Shown here: piece after piece, positions 1-7,126 of the stretch
How positions within the stretch are numbered: position 1 is the stretch's first letter
How the letters are laid out: each line of letters opens with the position of its first letter
Origin: a virus
Length of the DNA stretch: 26,849 nucleotides
IMG/VR virus record: IMGVR_UViG_3300009182_000274
Coordinates: 1 to 26,849 of that record
Direction: 5' to 3' (one strand)
Program-made: the position numbers and the translations under genes
The notes under the pieces: generated by a model
Told to the model about the DNA's origin: nothing
Database searches by the model: none
What the model saw: the letters and a program-made list of their open reading frames with translations, nothing else

Positions 1-19
1 CCTCTCCTTTTGATTTGAA

Positions 20-415
20 GTGAGAAATGTGGTTGACATTAATAAAAAATTGAGTGAAGATAATTTTCTAGTTTATGCTATGCACCACTACGATAATCCG
101 CAGTGTCATAACATAGAAGAATTTGACAAGGATCTAAGGATATTTCTATATCTAAAGAAACTGATTACAAGATATAAACAGTCGGATGAACTTCGAGAGA
201 GGTTGATCCTTAATCACATTATAGTACTCTACAATGTATTTGGTGACTCTGCCACTAATATGTTGTTTTATAAGATTGATGAAAAGTATTGGGATGTTCT
301 TGTAACATTCCTTGTTTATCTTGAGAGAATGCCCGAGTCAGTACCACAGTATGGTATTAGGACTTCTGATATATCTCTAGATGAAAATATTATTAATGCA
401 CTAAGGAAGATATAA
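20..415 (+). CDS. Conserved T4-like phage hypothetical protein (DUF7207-like)
   Basis: A 131-residue protein with no signal peptide or membrane segment. The stretch LSEDNFLVYAMHHYDNPQC followed by RLILNHIIVLYNVFG recalls a small conserved protein of marine T4-like phages (the DUF7207 type); its function is not known to me. An in-frame stop at 11-13 limits the start to GTG 20 or GTG 29, and neither has a strong Shine-Dalgarno sequence, so the N-terminus is uncertain by three residues. The stop abuts the ATG at 416, so the two genes are probably co-translated. Family recall from memory; reading frame certain. Confidence 0.8.
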   Translation: MRNVVDINKKLSEDNFLVYAMHHYDNPQCHNIEEFDKDLRIFLYLKKLITRYKQSDELRERLILNHIIVLYNVFGDSATNMLFYKIDEKYWDVLVTFLVYLERMPESVPQYGIRTSDISLDENIINALRKI

Positions 416-958
416 ATGGCATCAGCTTTAATGGACAACATAATTGCCGCAAGATTGCTGTATATGCTTGTCACACCATTTGATAAGACAGATGCCTACA
501 GACTTGGTATAGTAGATGCCAAGGGTAAATTACTGAAGCACGCAAAAGATTTAAATACTCAAGCAGAGAAAGATGCATTTAACTATCTTACTCGCTTGAT
601 TTTCAATTTGAAAAGATTGATTAATAAACTGCCAGGTGGCGAATCAAATTTGAAAAATTTGGTTTCTGCTTACTACTTTGTTAAAGAAAAGGTAGAAACT
701 AAATCAGCTTTTGTCTCTGAACAACAATTTATAAATTTGGTTCATAGATTAGATAAAGTTACTTTAGTTGAAGAAGAAATACTAATTGAGAAAGTGTTGA
801 AACAAATCGCAGAAGATGGTGTTGCTGCCAATGCCACTGGTGCAGCTGTTTCAACGGACCAACCGAAAATTGGTAAAAAAGATATAAAGAAATACCAAAA
901 GAATCAGGCTGGCGTAGTTGCTGGTATGACTCGTCGCCCAGCACCTTTAGGAGTCTAA
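416..958 (+). CDS. Conserved T4-like phage hypothetical protein
   Basis: A 180-residue soluble protein. The N-terminal part (TPFDKTDAYRLGIVDAKGKLL, about 20-40) and the motif NLKRLINKLPGGESNLKNL (about 64-82) match a protein I recall as conserved in T4-like phages of aquatic bacteria, with no assigned role. The C-terminus is lysine, glutamine and proline rich (KIGKKDIKKYQKN...RRPAPLGV) and looks disordered. It follows directly on the 20-415 gene and precedes the lysis genes by one base. A structural or chaperone role is possible but nothing here proves it. Confidence 0.8.
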   Translation: MASALMDNIIAARLLYMLVTPFDKTDAYRLGIVDAKGKLLKHAKDLNTQAEKDAFNYLTRLIFNLKRLINKLPGGESNLKNLVSAYYFVKEKVETKSAFVSEQQFINLVHRLDKVTLVEEEILIEKVLKQIAEDGVAANATGAAVSTDQPKIGKKDIKKYQKNQAGVVAGMTRRPAPLGV

Positions 959-959
959 A

Positions 960-1409
960 ATGTGGGTGCTTCATTTCTTACCTGACTGGTTCCTTTTATG
1001 GTTTATCAATTTAATATTGATAGTAGGATTGCTGGGCACATTTTCTAGTTACTTCATTCGTTACATTCCTCCACTTATACCCTATGCGAATGCGGTTAAG
1101 ATTGGAGGAATTTTACTATTGGTACTCGGTGTTTACTTCAAGGGTGGATACAGTGTTGAAATAGAATGGCGTGAGAGAGTTAAAGAAGTTGAAGCAAAGG
1201 TAGCTGTTGTTGAACAGAAAAGTCAAGCAGCAAATGTAGTTATACAAAAGGTATATGTTGACAAGATAAAAGTTGTTCATGATACTAAAGTTGTTATACA
1301 AGAAAAGATTGTTGAAAAAGAAAAGATTATTGATTCAGAGTGTAAGGTTGCCCCTGAAGCACTTGATATCTTAAACCAAGCAGCAAAGAATCCTGGAGCA
1401 AGTAAATGA
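960..1409 (+). CDS. Rz-like inner-membrane spanin (i-spanin), two membrane segments
   Basis: A 149-residue protein with hydrophobic segments at about 10-33 and 46-62, then a long charged coiled-coil region (about 70-125, rich in VEAKVAVVEQK-type heptads), and a C-terminal end with SECKVAPEALDILNQAA, typical of Rz-like spanins. Inner-membrane spanins span the periplasm through the coiled coil and pair with an outer-membrane lipoprotein to fuse the two membranes in the last step of lysis. The next gene, overlapping by ATGA at 1406-1409, is a short lipoprotein, as expected of the partner. The AGGAG upstream of ATG 960 supports the start. Two TM segments instead of one is a departure from the lambda model. 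Confidence 0.75.
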   Translation: MWVLHFLPDWFLLWFINLILIVGLLGTFSSYFIRYIPPLIPYANAVKIGGILLLVLGVYFKGGYSVEIEWRERVKEVEAKVAVVEQKSQAANVVIQKVYVDKIKVVHDTKVVIQEKIVEKEKIIDSECKVAPEALDILNQAAKNPGASK

Positions 1410-1669
1410 GAACACTATTACTTGTTTCATTGATAGCATTAAGTGGTTGTTCAACCACTGTCCCAGTTACAGTTAAGTTTCCAGAAGTTTCTAAAGATCT
1501 ACTGTCAACTTGCCCTGATTTGAAGCAAACAGAAACAACTACAAAGTTGAGTGATGTTTTACAAGTTGTTACTGATAACTACTCGCAATATTATGAGTGT
1601 CGTGTTAAATTAGATTCATGGATTGAATGGTACAAAACACAAAGAAAATTGTTCGAGGAAATCAAATAA
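1406..1669 (+). CDS. Outer-membrane spanin lipoprotein (o-spanin, Rz1-like)
   Basis: An 87-residue protein beginning with a hydrophobic signal and the lipobox LSGC (Cys15), so it should be lipid-anchored after signal peptidase II cleavage. The mature part has CPDLK and a C-terminal YYECRVKLDSWIEWYKTQ helix, the pattern I recall for o-spanins of aquatic T4-like phages. It overlaps the i-spanin by four bases (ATGA), a usual arrangement for two-component spanins. Its stop overlaps the ATG of the following XhlA-like gene (TAATG at 1667-1671). Role: bind the i-spanin coiled coil from the outer membrane and drive outer-membrane disruption. Confidence 0.75.
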   Translation: MRTLLLVSLIALSGCSTTVPVTVKFPEVSKDLLSTCPDLKQTETTTKLSDVLQVVTDNYSQYYECRVKLDSWIEWYKTQRKLFEEIK

Positions 1670-1995
1670 TGGCAATAGATATAGAGAGGATTGCAAAATT
1701 GGAAGCACAAGTAGAAGGCATAAAAGAAGATGTCGCTGCCGTGAAACAAGACATTAAAGAACTACACTCTCGCATTACCACAGGTAATCGTGAGATTACT
1801 GATCACATCGATCGCAAGATTGACGACCTGGCAAAAAGTGATGAAGACCAACATGATGCAATGGGAAAGAAGATCGACAGTCTTGGTGAAAGAATTAATC
1901 TTCTTGAACGCTGGAAGTGGATGATTGTCGGTGGTGCAATCGTTGTTGGTTACCTAATGGGTCACTTAGATTTCTTTGCAAAGTTCATGAAGTAA
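1669..1995 (+). CDS. XhlA-like coiled-coil protein with C-terminal membrane anchor (possible holin)
   Basis: A 108-residue protein with two coiled-coil stretches (about 8-35 and 60-82), each ending in a heptad-like leucine pattern, then a single hydrophobic segment MIVGGAIVVGYLMG and a short tail. This is the layout of hemolysin XhlA proteins, small lysis-associated membrane proteins. Start ATG 1669 is chosen over an upstream in-frame ATG at 1627 because GAGGAA sits about 8 bases before it and it uses the TAATG junction with the o-spanin. Position after the spanin pair supports a lysis role, possibly as holin or holin partner; no endolysin is seen in this window. Confidence 0.65.
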   Translation: MAIDIERIAKLEAQVEGIKEDVAAVKQDIKELHSRITTGNREITDHIDRKIDDLAKSDEDQHDAMGKKIDSLGERINLLERWKWMIVGGAIVVGYLMGHLDFFAKFMK

Positions 1996-2014
1996 ACTGT
2001 ATTCTCTTAACAAC

Positions 2015-2043
2015 AAGCAAGTCTTAGGACTTGCTTTTTTATT
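2015..2043 (+). terminator. Rho-independent terminator after the lysis genes
   Basis: A perfect 9-bp stem, AAGCAAGTC (2015-2023) with GACTTGCTT (2028-2036), a four-base TTAG loop and a T-rich tail. It ends the lysis operon. The 3' arm also supplies the -35 hexamer of the next promoter. Confidence 0.85.
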
Positions 2044-2059
2044 TGTTTTAAGGTATAAT
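2031..2059 (+). promoter_or_regulatory. Sigma70-like promoter for primase operon, overlapping the terminator
   Basis: -35 TTGCTT (2031-2036), 17-bp spacer, -10 TATAAT (2054-2059). The -35 lies inside the 3' arm of the upstream terminator. The -10 ends six bases before the primase ATG (2066), so the expected start of transcription falls on or next to the A of ATG, predicting a leaderless mRNA. Confidence 0.75.
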
Positions 2060-2065
2060 TACATT

Positions 2066-3085
2066 ATGCTACATATTGACATGAAATTCGCATCTTTGTT
2101 AGGCACGAGATTGCGCAACTTTGCAAAGAAGAATGACTATCTTTGGAACTACAGTTGTCCCATCTGTGGTGATTCTACAAAGAATCCTCGTAAAGCAAGA
2201 GGATATATCTACAAATTTAAACAAGACTTACTTGTGAAGTGTCACAAGTGTGGATACAGCACAAACATTGGTAATCTAATCAAGTATATTGATTCAAACC
2301 TATACGATGAATATGTTGTTGAGCGATACAAAAATGGCGCAACAAGATATAATGACCACAAAGACATTGCTGAAGTACTACCAACAACAGTTGAGTTAGA
2401 TCTTATTGATTCAACCCTTGATGAGTTATCTCGTATTGATAGAATGCGTGATGATCACCCTGCCGTGCAGTATGTTGATAGCAGAAAGATACCCAAGGAT
2501 AATTGGTCATTACTTTATTTCTCACCGAAATTTAAATCTTATGTTAATAGCATAACAGCCAAGTTTCCTGAACCTATTAATGATGAACACCCAAGGTTAG
2601 TTATTCCTTACTTTAATTCGCATGGTAAAGTAATCGCATTTCAAGGCAGAGCATTCGGTAAGGAAGAACCTAAGTATTATACCATCAAGATTGATGAAAC
2701 AGAGGAGAAAATATATGGACTTGAACGAATCGATTATGCTAGAAGAATCTATGTGGTTGAGGGACCAATTGACTCTCTTTTTCTTCCGAACGCAATCGCT
2801 GTATCAGGAAGCAGTTTTGATACCCCTACTATTAGGCAGTTGCTTACTAACGCAACCATAGTAATGGACAATGAACCCCGAAGCAAGGAAATAACAAAAC
2901 AACTTGCTAAGTATATAGACAAGGGGTATAATGTAGTTATGTATCCAGATACTGTGGTAGAAAAAGATATTAATGAAATGATATTGTCAGGACGAACTCC
3001 TGATCAAATTCTAGATCTCATAAATAACAATACCTTCTCTGGTATGGAAGCAAAGTTAAGATTTACAGAATGGAGAAAATGTTGA
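2066..3085 (+). CDS. DNA primase (T4 gp61-like)
   Basis: A 339-residue primase that makes RNA primers for lagging-strand synthesis at the phage fork. The N-terminal zinc ribbon has C31-P-I-C34 and C59-H-K-C62. The Toprim part shows YVVEGPIDSLFLP (Glu232) and VMDNEP (Asp268), the acidic residues that bind metal. Start: ATG 2066 fits the N-terminus I recall for the family (HID.K.A.LLG..L); a second ATG at 2081 would remove that match. There is no Shine-Dalgarno and the promoter -10 lies six bases upstream, so translation may be leaderless. The 3' end overlaps thyX by 16 bases. First gene of the replication and nucleotide operon. Confidence 0.9.
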   Translation: MLHIDMKFASLLGTRLRNFAKKNDYLWNYSCPICGDSTKNPRKARGYIYKFKQDLLVKCHKCGYSTNIGNLIKYIDSNLYDEYVVERYKNGATRYNDHKDIAEVLPTTVELDLIDSTLDELSRIDRMRDDHPAVQYVDSRKIPKDNWSLLYFSPKFKSYVNSITAKFPEPINDEHPRLVIPYFNSHGKVIAFQGRAFGKEEPKYYTIKIDETEEKIYGLERIDYARRIYVVEGPIDSLFLPNAIAVSGSSFDTPTIRQLLTNATIVMDNEPRSKEITKQLAKYIDKGYNVVMYPDTVVEKDINEMILSGRTPDQILDLINNNTFSGMEAKLRFTEWRKC

Positions 3086-3735
3086 AAGTACAGTTAATAA
3101 GTTATAGTCAGCCCGAGTCGTACTTTGTTGAAAATACCACAGAATTGATTGCATTTTGTGCCAGAGTTTCAAATCCAAGCAATCAAAACAACACAGATAC
3201 AGCAGAGAAGTTAATTCGTTATCTAGTAAAACATAAACATTGGTCACCACTTGAAATGGTTTCTATGTGTTTAGAGGTAGTAACTACTCGCGATATAGCA
3301 AGACAAATGTTGCGCCATCGTTCTTTTTCTTTCCAAGAATTCTCTCAGCGATATGCTGACCCAACAAAAGAATTAGATTTTGTTATACGAGAAGCAAGAC
3401 TCCAAGATCCAAAGAACAGACAAAATAGTATCGAATGCGACAATCCAACACTTCAAGCATTTTGGGAAACGCAACAAAAGCGTGTACTCGATGTGGCGCA
3501 AAGTGCCTATGGGTGGGCAATCGACAATGGTATTGCCAAAGAGCAAGCAAGAGCAGTCTTACCTGAAGGATTGACCGAGAGTCGATTATATATGAATGGG
3601 ACATTGCGTAGCTGGATTCACTTTATAGAACTCCGATCCGCAAATGGAACACAAAAAGAGCATCAGTTAATTGCCAAGGAATGTGCGAAAGTTATCGCTA
3701 CCGTATTTCCTATGGCATCTGAGTTTGTAGAATAA
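3070..3735 (+). CDS. thyX: Flavin-dependent thymidylate synthase ThyX
   Basis: A 221-residue enzyme that converts dUMP to dTMP using FAD, NADPH and methylene-tetrahydrofolate. The signature RHRX7S is present (R82-H83-R84, S92) within RHRSFSFQEFSQRY. The C-terminal part keeps LPEGLTESRLYMNGTLRSW, in the substrate-binding region. It makes the phage independent of host ThyA. The start is ambiguous: ATG 3070, ATG 3079 and TTG 3082 are in frame, and GGAG at 3072-3075 favours 3079 or 3082. It overlaps the primase end and is followed 23 bases later by nrdA, so it belongs to a deoxynucleotide-supply operon. Confidence 0.93.
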   Translation: MEKMLKVQLISYSQPESYFVENTTELIAFCARVSNPSNQNNTDTAEKLIRYLVKHKHWSPLEMVSMCLEVVTTRDIARQMLRHRSFSFQEFSQRYADPTKELDFVIREARLQDPKNRQNSIECDNPTLQAFWETQQKRVLDVAQSAYGWAIDNGIAKEQARAVLPEGLTESRLYMNGTLRSWIHFIELRSANGTQKEHQLIAKECAKVIATVFPMASEFVE

Positions 3736-3758
3736 AAAATATATGTTTGGAGTTTTAA

Positions 3759-5549
3759 ATGGCAGATGAAGTGCACGGGATAAGAGTTGACTACACAAAA
3801 GATAGTTTATTTGATGAATTGGGATTGCTTAGATTAAAAGAAAGTTACATGAAAGATGATGAGGTTAGTCCTCAAGAAAGGTTTGCATATGTTTCGAAAA
3901 CATTCGGAAGTGATCCTGAACACGCTCAGCGCATTTACAATTACGCCAGTAATCATTGGCTCAGCTATTCTACTCCAATCCTTTCTTTTGGTCGTTCTCG
4001 TCGTGGGCTACCCATTTCATGCTTTCTTAACTATATTGAAGATACAGCGGAGGGTCTAGTTGATAACCTATCTGAAACAAATTGGCTCTCTATGCTTGGA
4101 GGTGGTGTCGGCATCGGTTTCGGCATTCGCTCAGCGGATGATAAGTCTACTGGAGTTATGCCCCACCTTAAAATGTATGATGCATCATCTCTCGCTTACA
4201 GACAAGGTAGGACTCGTCGTGGGAGTTACGCTGCCTACTTGTCTATTGATCATCCAGATATTATCAATTTTCTAGAGATGCGCAAACCAACAGGCGATCA
4301 AAACATGCGTACTCTAAACATGCATCATGGAATTAATATTCCTGATCGGTTTATGGAAATTATTGAGCAATCTATGCTTGATACAAACTTCGATGACTCT
4401 TGGGAACTTGTTGACCCAGCATCCAAGGAAGTACGTGAAACAGTATCAGCGAAGGAACTTTGGCAGAAACTGCTTGAGATGCGTATGATGACTGGTGAAC
4501 CATATCTTCATTTCATCGATGAATCTAATCGTAAGATGCCGCAGCACTTAAAAGATCTTGGTTTAAAAATTAATCAATCAAATCTTTGCTCAGAAATTAT
4601 TCTACCAACAAATGAAAAGCGCACTGCTGTTTGTTGTTTGTCTTCATTAAACTTGGAGTACTATGATGAGTGGAAAGATGAACTACACTTCCTTCGCGAT
4701 GTTGCTGAAATGCTCGATAACGTGTTGGAGTATTTTATTACTAATGCACCTGATACCATTTCCAGGGCTGTATACTCTGCTACTCGTGAGCGTAGTATTG
4801 GCATTGGTGCCTTAGGATGGCATGCTTATCTGCAGAAGAATAATATTCCATGGGAATCATCATTGGCAGTTGGTAGAAACAAAAACATCTTTAAAACTAT
4901 AAGAGAGAAATTAGATGTCGCTAATAAAGAACTTGGATTGGAGAGAGGTGAAGCACCTGATGCGATGGGTACTGGGAATCGCTTTAGTCATCTTATGGCT
5001 ATTGCTCCCAATGCTTCTTCTTCCATTCTTATGGGCAATACTAGTCCTAGCATTGAACCTTATCGTGCCAATGCTTATCGTCAAGACACTCTTTCGGGTT
5101 CTCACCTGAATAAGAATCGTTACCTCGATAAAATTATTAAAGAGAAAGCAAAAGATGAAAATGAATACAATGAAATTTGGTCAAGTATCATTGCCAATGA
5201 CGGATCCGTACAACATATGGAATCCTTGGACGAATGGACAAGAGACGTATTCAAAACAAGTATGGAAATCGATCAGCGTTGGCTCATTCAACATGCTAGC
5301 GACAGACAAGAATATATTGACCAAGCACAATCAGTCAATCTTTTCTTTAGACCTGACAGCCATATTAAATACATCCATGCTGTTCACTTTATGGCATGGA
5401 AACAAAAACTAAAGACTCTCTACTATTGCCGCAGTGATAAGATTGCTAAGGCTGATAAAGTATCAAAGCGTATTGAGCGAGAAATCATAAAAGAAATTAA
5501 TTTGCATGACCTGACGGAAGGCACTGAATGTTTGGCATGCGAGGGATAA
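3759..5549 (+). CDS. nrdA: Ribonucleoside-diphosphate reductase alpha subunit, class Ia, short form
   Basis: A 596-residue catalytic subunit that reduces NDPs to dNDPs with NrdB. Active-site residues are all there: C88 (PISCFLN), the NLCSE motif N275/C277/E279, C292 or C293 as disulfide partner, the tyrosine pair Y555-Y556 for radical transfer, and a C-terminal CLAC (C591/C594) for re-reduction. It is shorter than the roughly 750 residues usual for NrdA: the protein starts close to the catalytic core and has no N-terminal ATP-cone, so feedback inhibition by dATP through that domain should be absent. TTTGGAG precedes ATG 3759. nrdB follows after one base. Confidence 0.95.
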   Translation: MADEVHGIRVDYTKDSLFDELGLLRLKESYMKDDEVSPQERFAYVSKTFGSDPEHAQRIYNYASNHWLSYSTPILSFGRSRRGLPISCFLNYIEDTAEGLVDNLSETNWLSMLGGGVGIGFGIRSADDKSTGVMPHLKMYDASSLAYRQGRTRRGSYAAYLSIDHPDIINFLEMRKPTGDQNMRTLNMHHGINIPDRFMEIIEQSMLDTNFDDSWELVDPASKEVRETVSAKELWQKLLEMRMMTGEPYLHFIDESNRKMPQHLKDLGLKINQSNLCSEIILPTNEKRTAVCCLSSLNLEYYDEWKDELHFLRDVAEMLDNVLEYFITNAPDTISRAVYSATRERSIGIGALGWHAYLQKNNIPWESSLAVGRNKNIFKTIREKLDVANKELGLERGEAPDAMGTGNRFSHLMAIAPNASSSILMGNTSPSIEPYRANAYRQDTLSGSHLNKNRYLDKIIKEKAKDENEYNEIWSSIIANDGSVQHMESLDEWTRDVFKTSMEIDQRWLIQHASDRQEYIDQAQSVNLFFRPDSHIKYIHAVHFMAWKQKLKTLYYCRSDKIAKADKVSKRIEREIIKEINLHDLTEGTECLACEG

Positions 5550-5550
5550 A

Positions 5551-6543
5551 ATGATTACAAAAACAAAAACAAAACTAACAGACCAACGTAACTACTTCAA
5601 ACCATTCAACTATCCATGGGCATATGATGCTTGGTTAAAACATGAGCAAGCGCACTGGCTTCACTCAGAAGTACCCATGGCTGAAGATGTAAAAGACTGG
5701 AAGAAGAAACTAACCAATGAAGAAAAGCAATTCCTAACCAACATCTTTCGTTTCTTCACTCAAGGTGACATTGATGTGGCAGGTGGTTACGTCAATAATT
5801 ACCTACCTTACTTTCCTCAACCAGAAGTGCGTATGATGCTGATGGGATTTGCGGCACGTGAAGCATTACATATTGCTGCGTATTCTCACCTTATTGAAAC
5901 ACTGGGTTTACCAGAATCTACATATAATCAATTCTTAGAGTATCAGGAGATGAAGGATAAACATGACTATGTTCTTGACCTTTCTAGTCGAAATGGGACA
6001 ATCGCTTCTACTGCTGAGCATATTGCTGTGTTTAGCGCATTTACTGAGGGAATGCAGCTTTTCAGTTCTTTTATTATGTTGCTTAATTTTCCTCGTCATG
6101 GCTTAATGAAAGGAATGGGTCAGATTGTTACTTGGTCTATTGTTGATGAAACAATGCATGCTGAATCAATGATTCGTTTATTCAAAGAATATGTAAAAGA
6201 AAACAATGAAATCTGGAACGATGAACTCAAGAGTAAGATTTATACCATTGCTGAAAAGATGGTTGAGTTGGAAGATAAGTTCATTGACCTTTGTTACCAA
6301 GGTGCTGACATGAGAGATTTGTCTGCTGCAGATGTTAAACATTATATTCGTTACATTGCTGATCGTAGACTTATATCTCTTGGTATGAAAGGTATCTTTA
6401 AAGTTAAAAAGAATCCACTACCATGGGTTGAAGAAATGATCAACGCACCAGTACATGGCAACTTCTTTGAGAATCGTGTAACTGACTACGCCAAAGGTGC
6501 TCTCTCAGGTGACTGGGGTGATGTTTGGGGGAAAGCAGCATGA
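5551..6543 (+). CDS. nrdB: Ribonucleoside-diphosphate reductase beta subunit, class Ia
   Basis: A 330-residue radical-generating subunit. The di-iron ligands can be read: D73 or D75, E104xxH107, E166 and E200xxH203. Y111 follows H107 by four residues in REALHIAAYSH, the position of the stable tyrosyl radical, so this is a tyrosyl-radical class Ia protein. It assembles with NrdA and passes the radical to the NrdA active-site cysteine. GAGGGAT before ATG 5551 acts as ribosome binding site. The stop overlaps the following small zinc-ribbon gene by ATGA. Length is slightly below the 375 of E. coli NrdB, normal for phage forms. Confidence 0.95.
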   Translation: MITKTKTKLTDQRNYFKPFNYPWAYDAWLKHEQAHWLHSEVPMAEDVKDWKKKLTNEEKQFLTNIFRFFTQGDIDVAGGYVNNYLPYFPQPEVRMMLMGFAAREALHIAAYSHLIETLGLPESTYNQFLEYQEMKDKHDYVLDLSSRNGTIASTAEHIAVFSAFTEGMQLFSSFIMLLNFPRHGLMKGMGQIVTWSIVDETMHAESMIRLFKEYVKENNEIWNDELKSKIYTIAEKMVELEDKFIDLCYQGADMRDLSAADVKHYIRYIADRRLISLGMKGIFKVKKNPLPWVEEMINAPVHGNFFENRVTDYAKGALSGDWGDVWGKAA

Positions 6544-6689
6544 CAACTAAACACTTTGAGTGTGAAGAATGTGGTGCTGAAGGAAAAATTATAGTAAAGG
6601 GTAGCGACGTTCGTCTAGAAGACATCGTCTACTGTCCTGTTTGTTCTGGTGACATCTTCGAAGAAGAGGACTTAGAAGAGGACGACTAA
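6540..6689 (+). CDS. Small zinc-ribbon protein
   Basis: A 49-residue protein with C8-x2-C11 and C32-x2-C35, the four cysteines of a zinc ribbon, and a very acidic tail (EEEDLEEDD). The start overlaps the nrdB stop by ATGA, so translation is coupled to nrdB. Small zinc-ribbon proteins often sit beside phage metabolic genes, but the role of this one is not known to me; a partner or redox role for RNR is only a guess from position. The stop codon is embedded in a CTAAATA box (6686-6692). Confidence 0.75.
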   Translation: MTTKHFECEECGAEGKIIVKGSDVRLEDIVYCPVCSGDIFEEEDLEEDD

Positions 6690-6692
6690 ATA
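6686..6692 (+). promoter_or_regulatory. CTAAATA box, candidate late promoter
   Basis: CTAAATA, close to the T4 late promoter TATAAATA, sits at the gene junction before the ATG at 6701. The same heptamer is at the junctions 8317 and 10574. The part TAA is also the stop codon, so some matches could be by chance. Confidence 0.35.
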
Positions 6693-6700
6693 AATCTACT

Positions 6701-7126
6701 ATGTGGATTTATAAAGATAATATTGTCGAAGAATTGCCAGAAGATTGTGTCGGATTTGTTTATGAAATAACAAACCTGACCACCAGCCGTAAGTATATTG
6801 GCAAGAAATTAGCCAAGTTTTCTAAAACAACCTATCGCATGGTTAAACTGAAAAACGGCACAAAAAAGAAAAAGAAAATCAGGTCTAAGATTGACTCAGA
6901 CTGGATGGAATATTATGGTTCTAGTATTGAATTGAGTAAGGATGTTGAAGAACTTGGTAAAGAGAACTTCAAACGAGAGATTCTTTTTTATTGTAAATCA
7001 AAAGCTGAATGTTCATACATAGAAGCCAGAGAACAATTTACTAGAAGAGTGTTGGAATCAATGGATTATTACAATGGTCAAATCAGTGTAAGAGTTCATG
7101 GTTCTCATATCAGAGGAAAGTTATGA
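6701..7126 (+). CDS. GIY-YIG endonuclease-like protein (SegE type)
   Basis: A 141-residue protein. The N-terminal GFVYEITNL...RKYIGKK is the GIY-YIG core in its VYE/YIG form. KIDSDWMEYYGSS and LGKENFKREIL continue the fold, and EAREQF supplies the conserved glutamate. It resembles the SegE-like GIY-YIG proteins widespread in T4-like phages. Whether it is a mobile homing enzyme or a domesticated repair or degradation nuclease cannot be told. There is no Shine-Dalgarno upstream of ATG 6701 that I can see; a CTAAATA box ends eight bases before it. It overlaps the next gene by four bases. Confidence 0.8.
   Translation: MWIYKDNIVEELPEDCVGFVYEITNLTTSRKYIGKKLAKFSKTTYRMVKLKNGTKKKKKIRSKIDSDWMEYYGSSIELSKDVEELGKENFKREILFYCKSKAECSYIEAREQFTRRVLESMDYYNGQISVRVHGSHIRGKL

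Noticed and set aside
4060-5109. Shorter + strand frames within nrdA
   Set aside because: They lie wholly within a gene with complete catalytic motifs and have no ribosome binding sites or recognisable composition.
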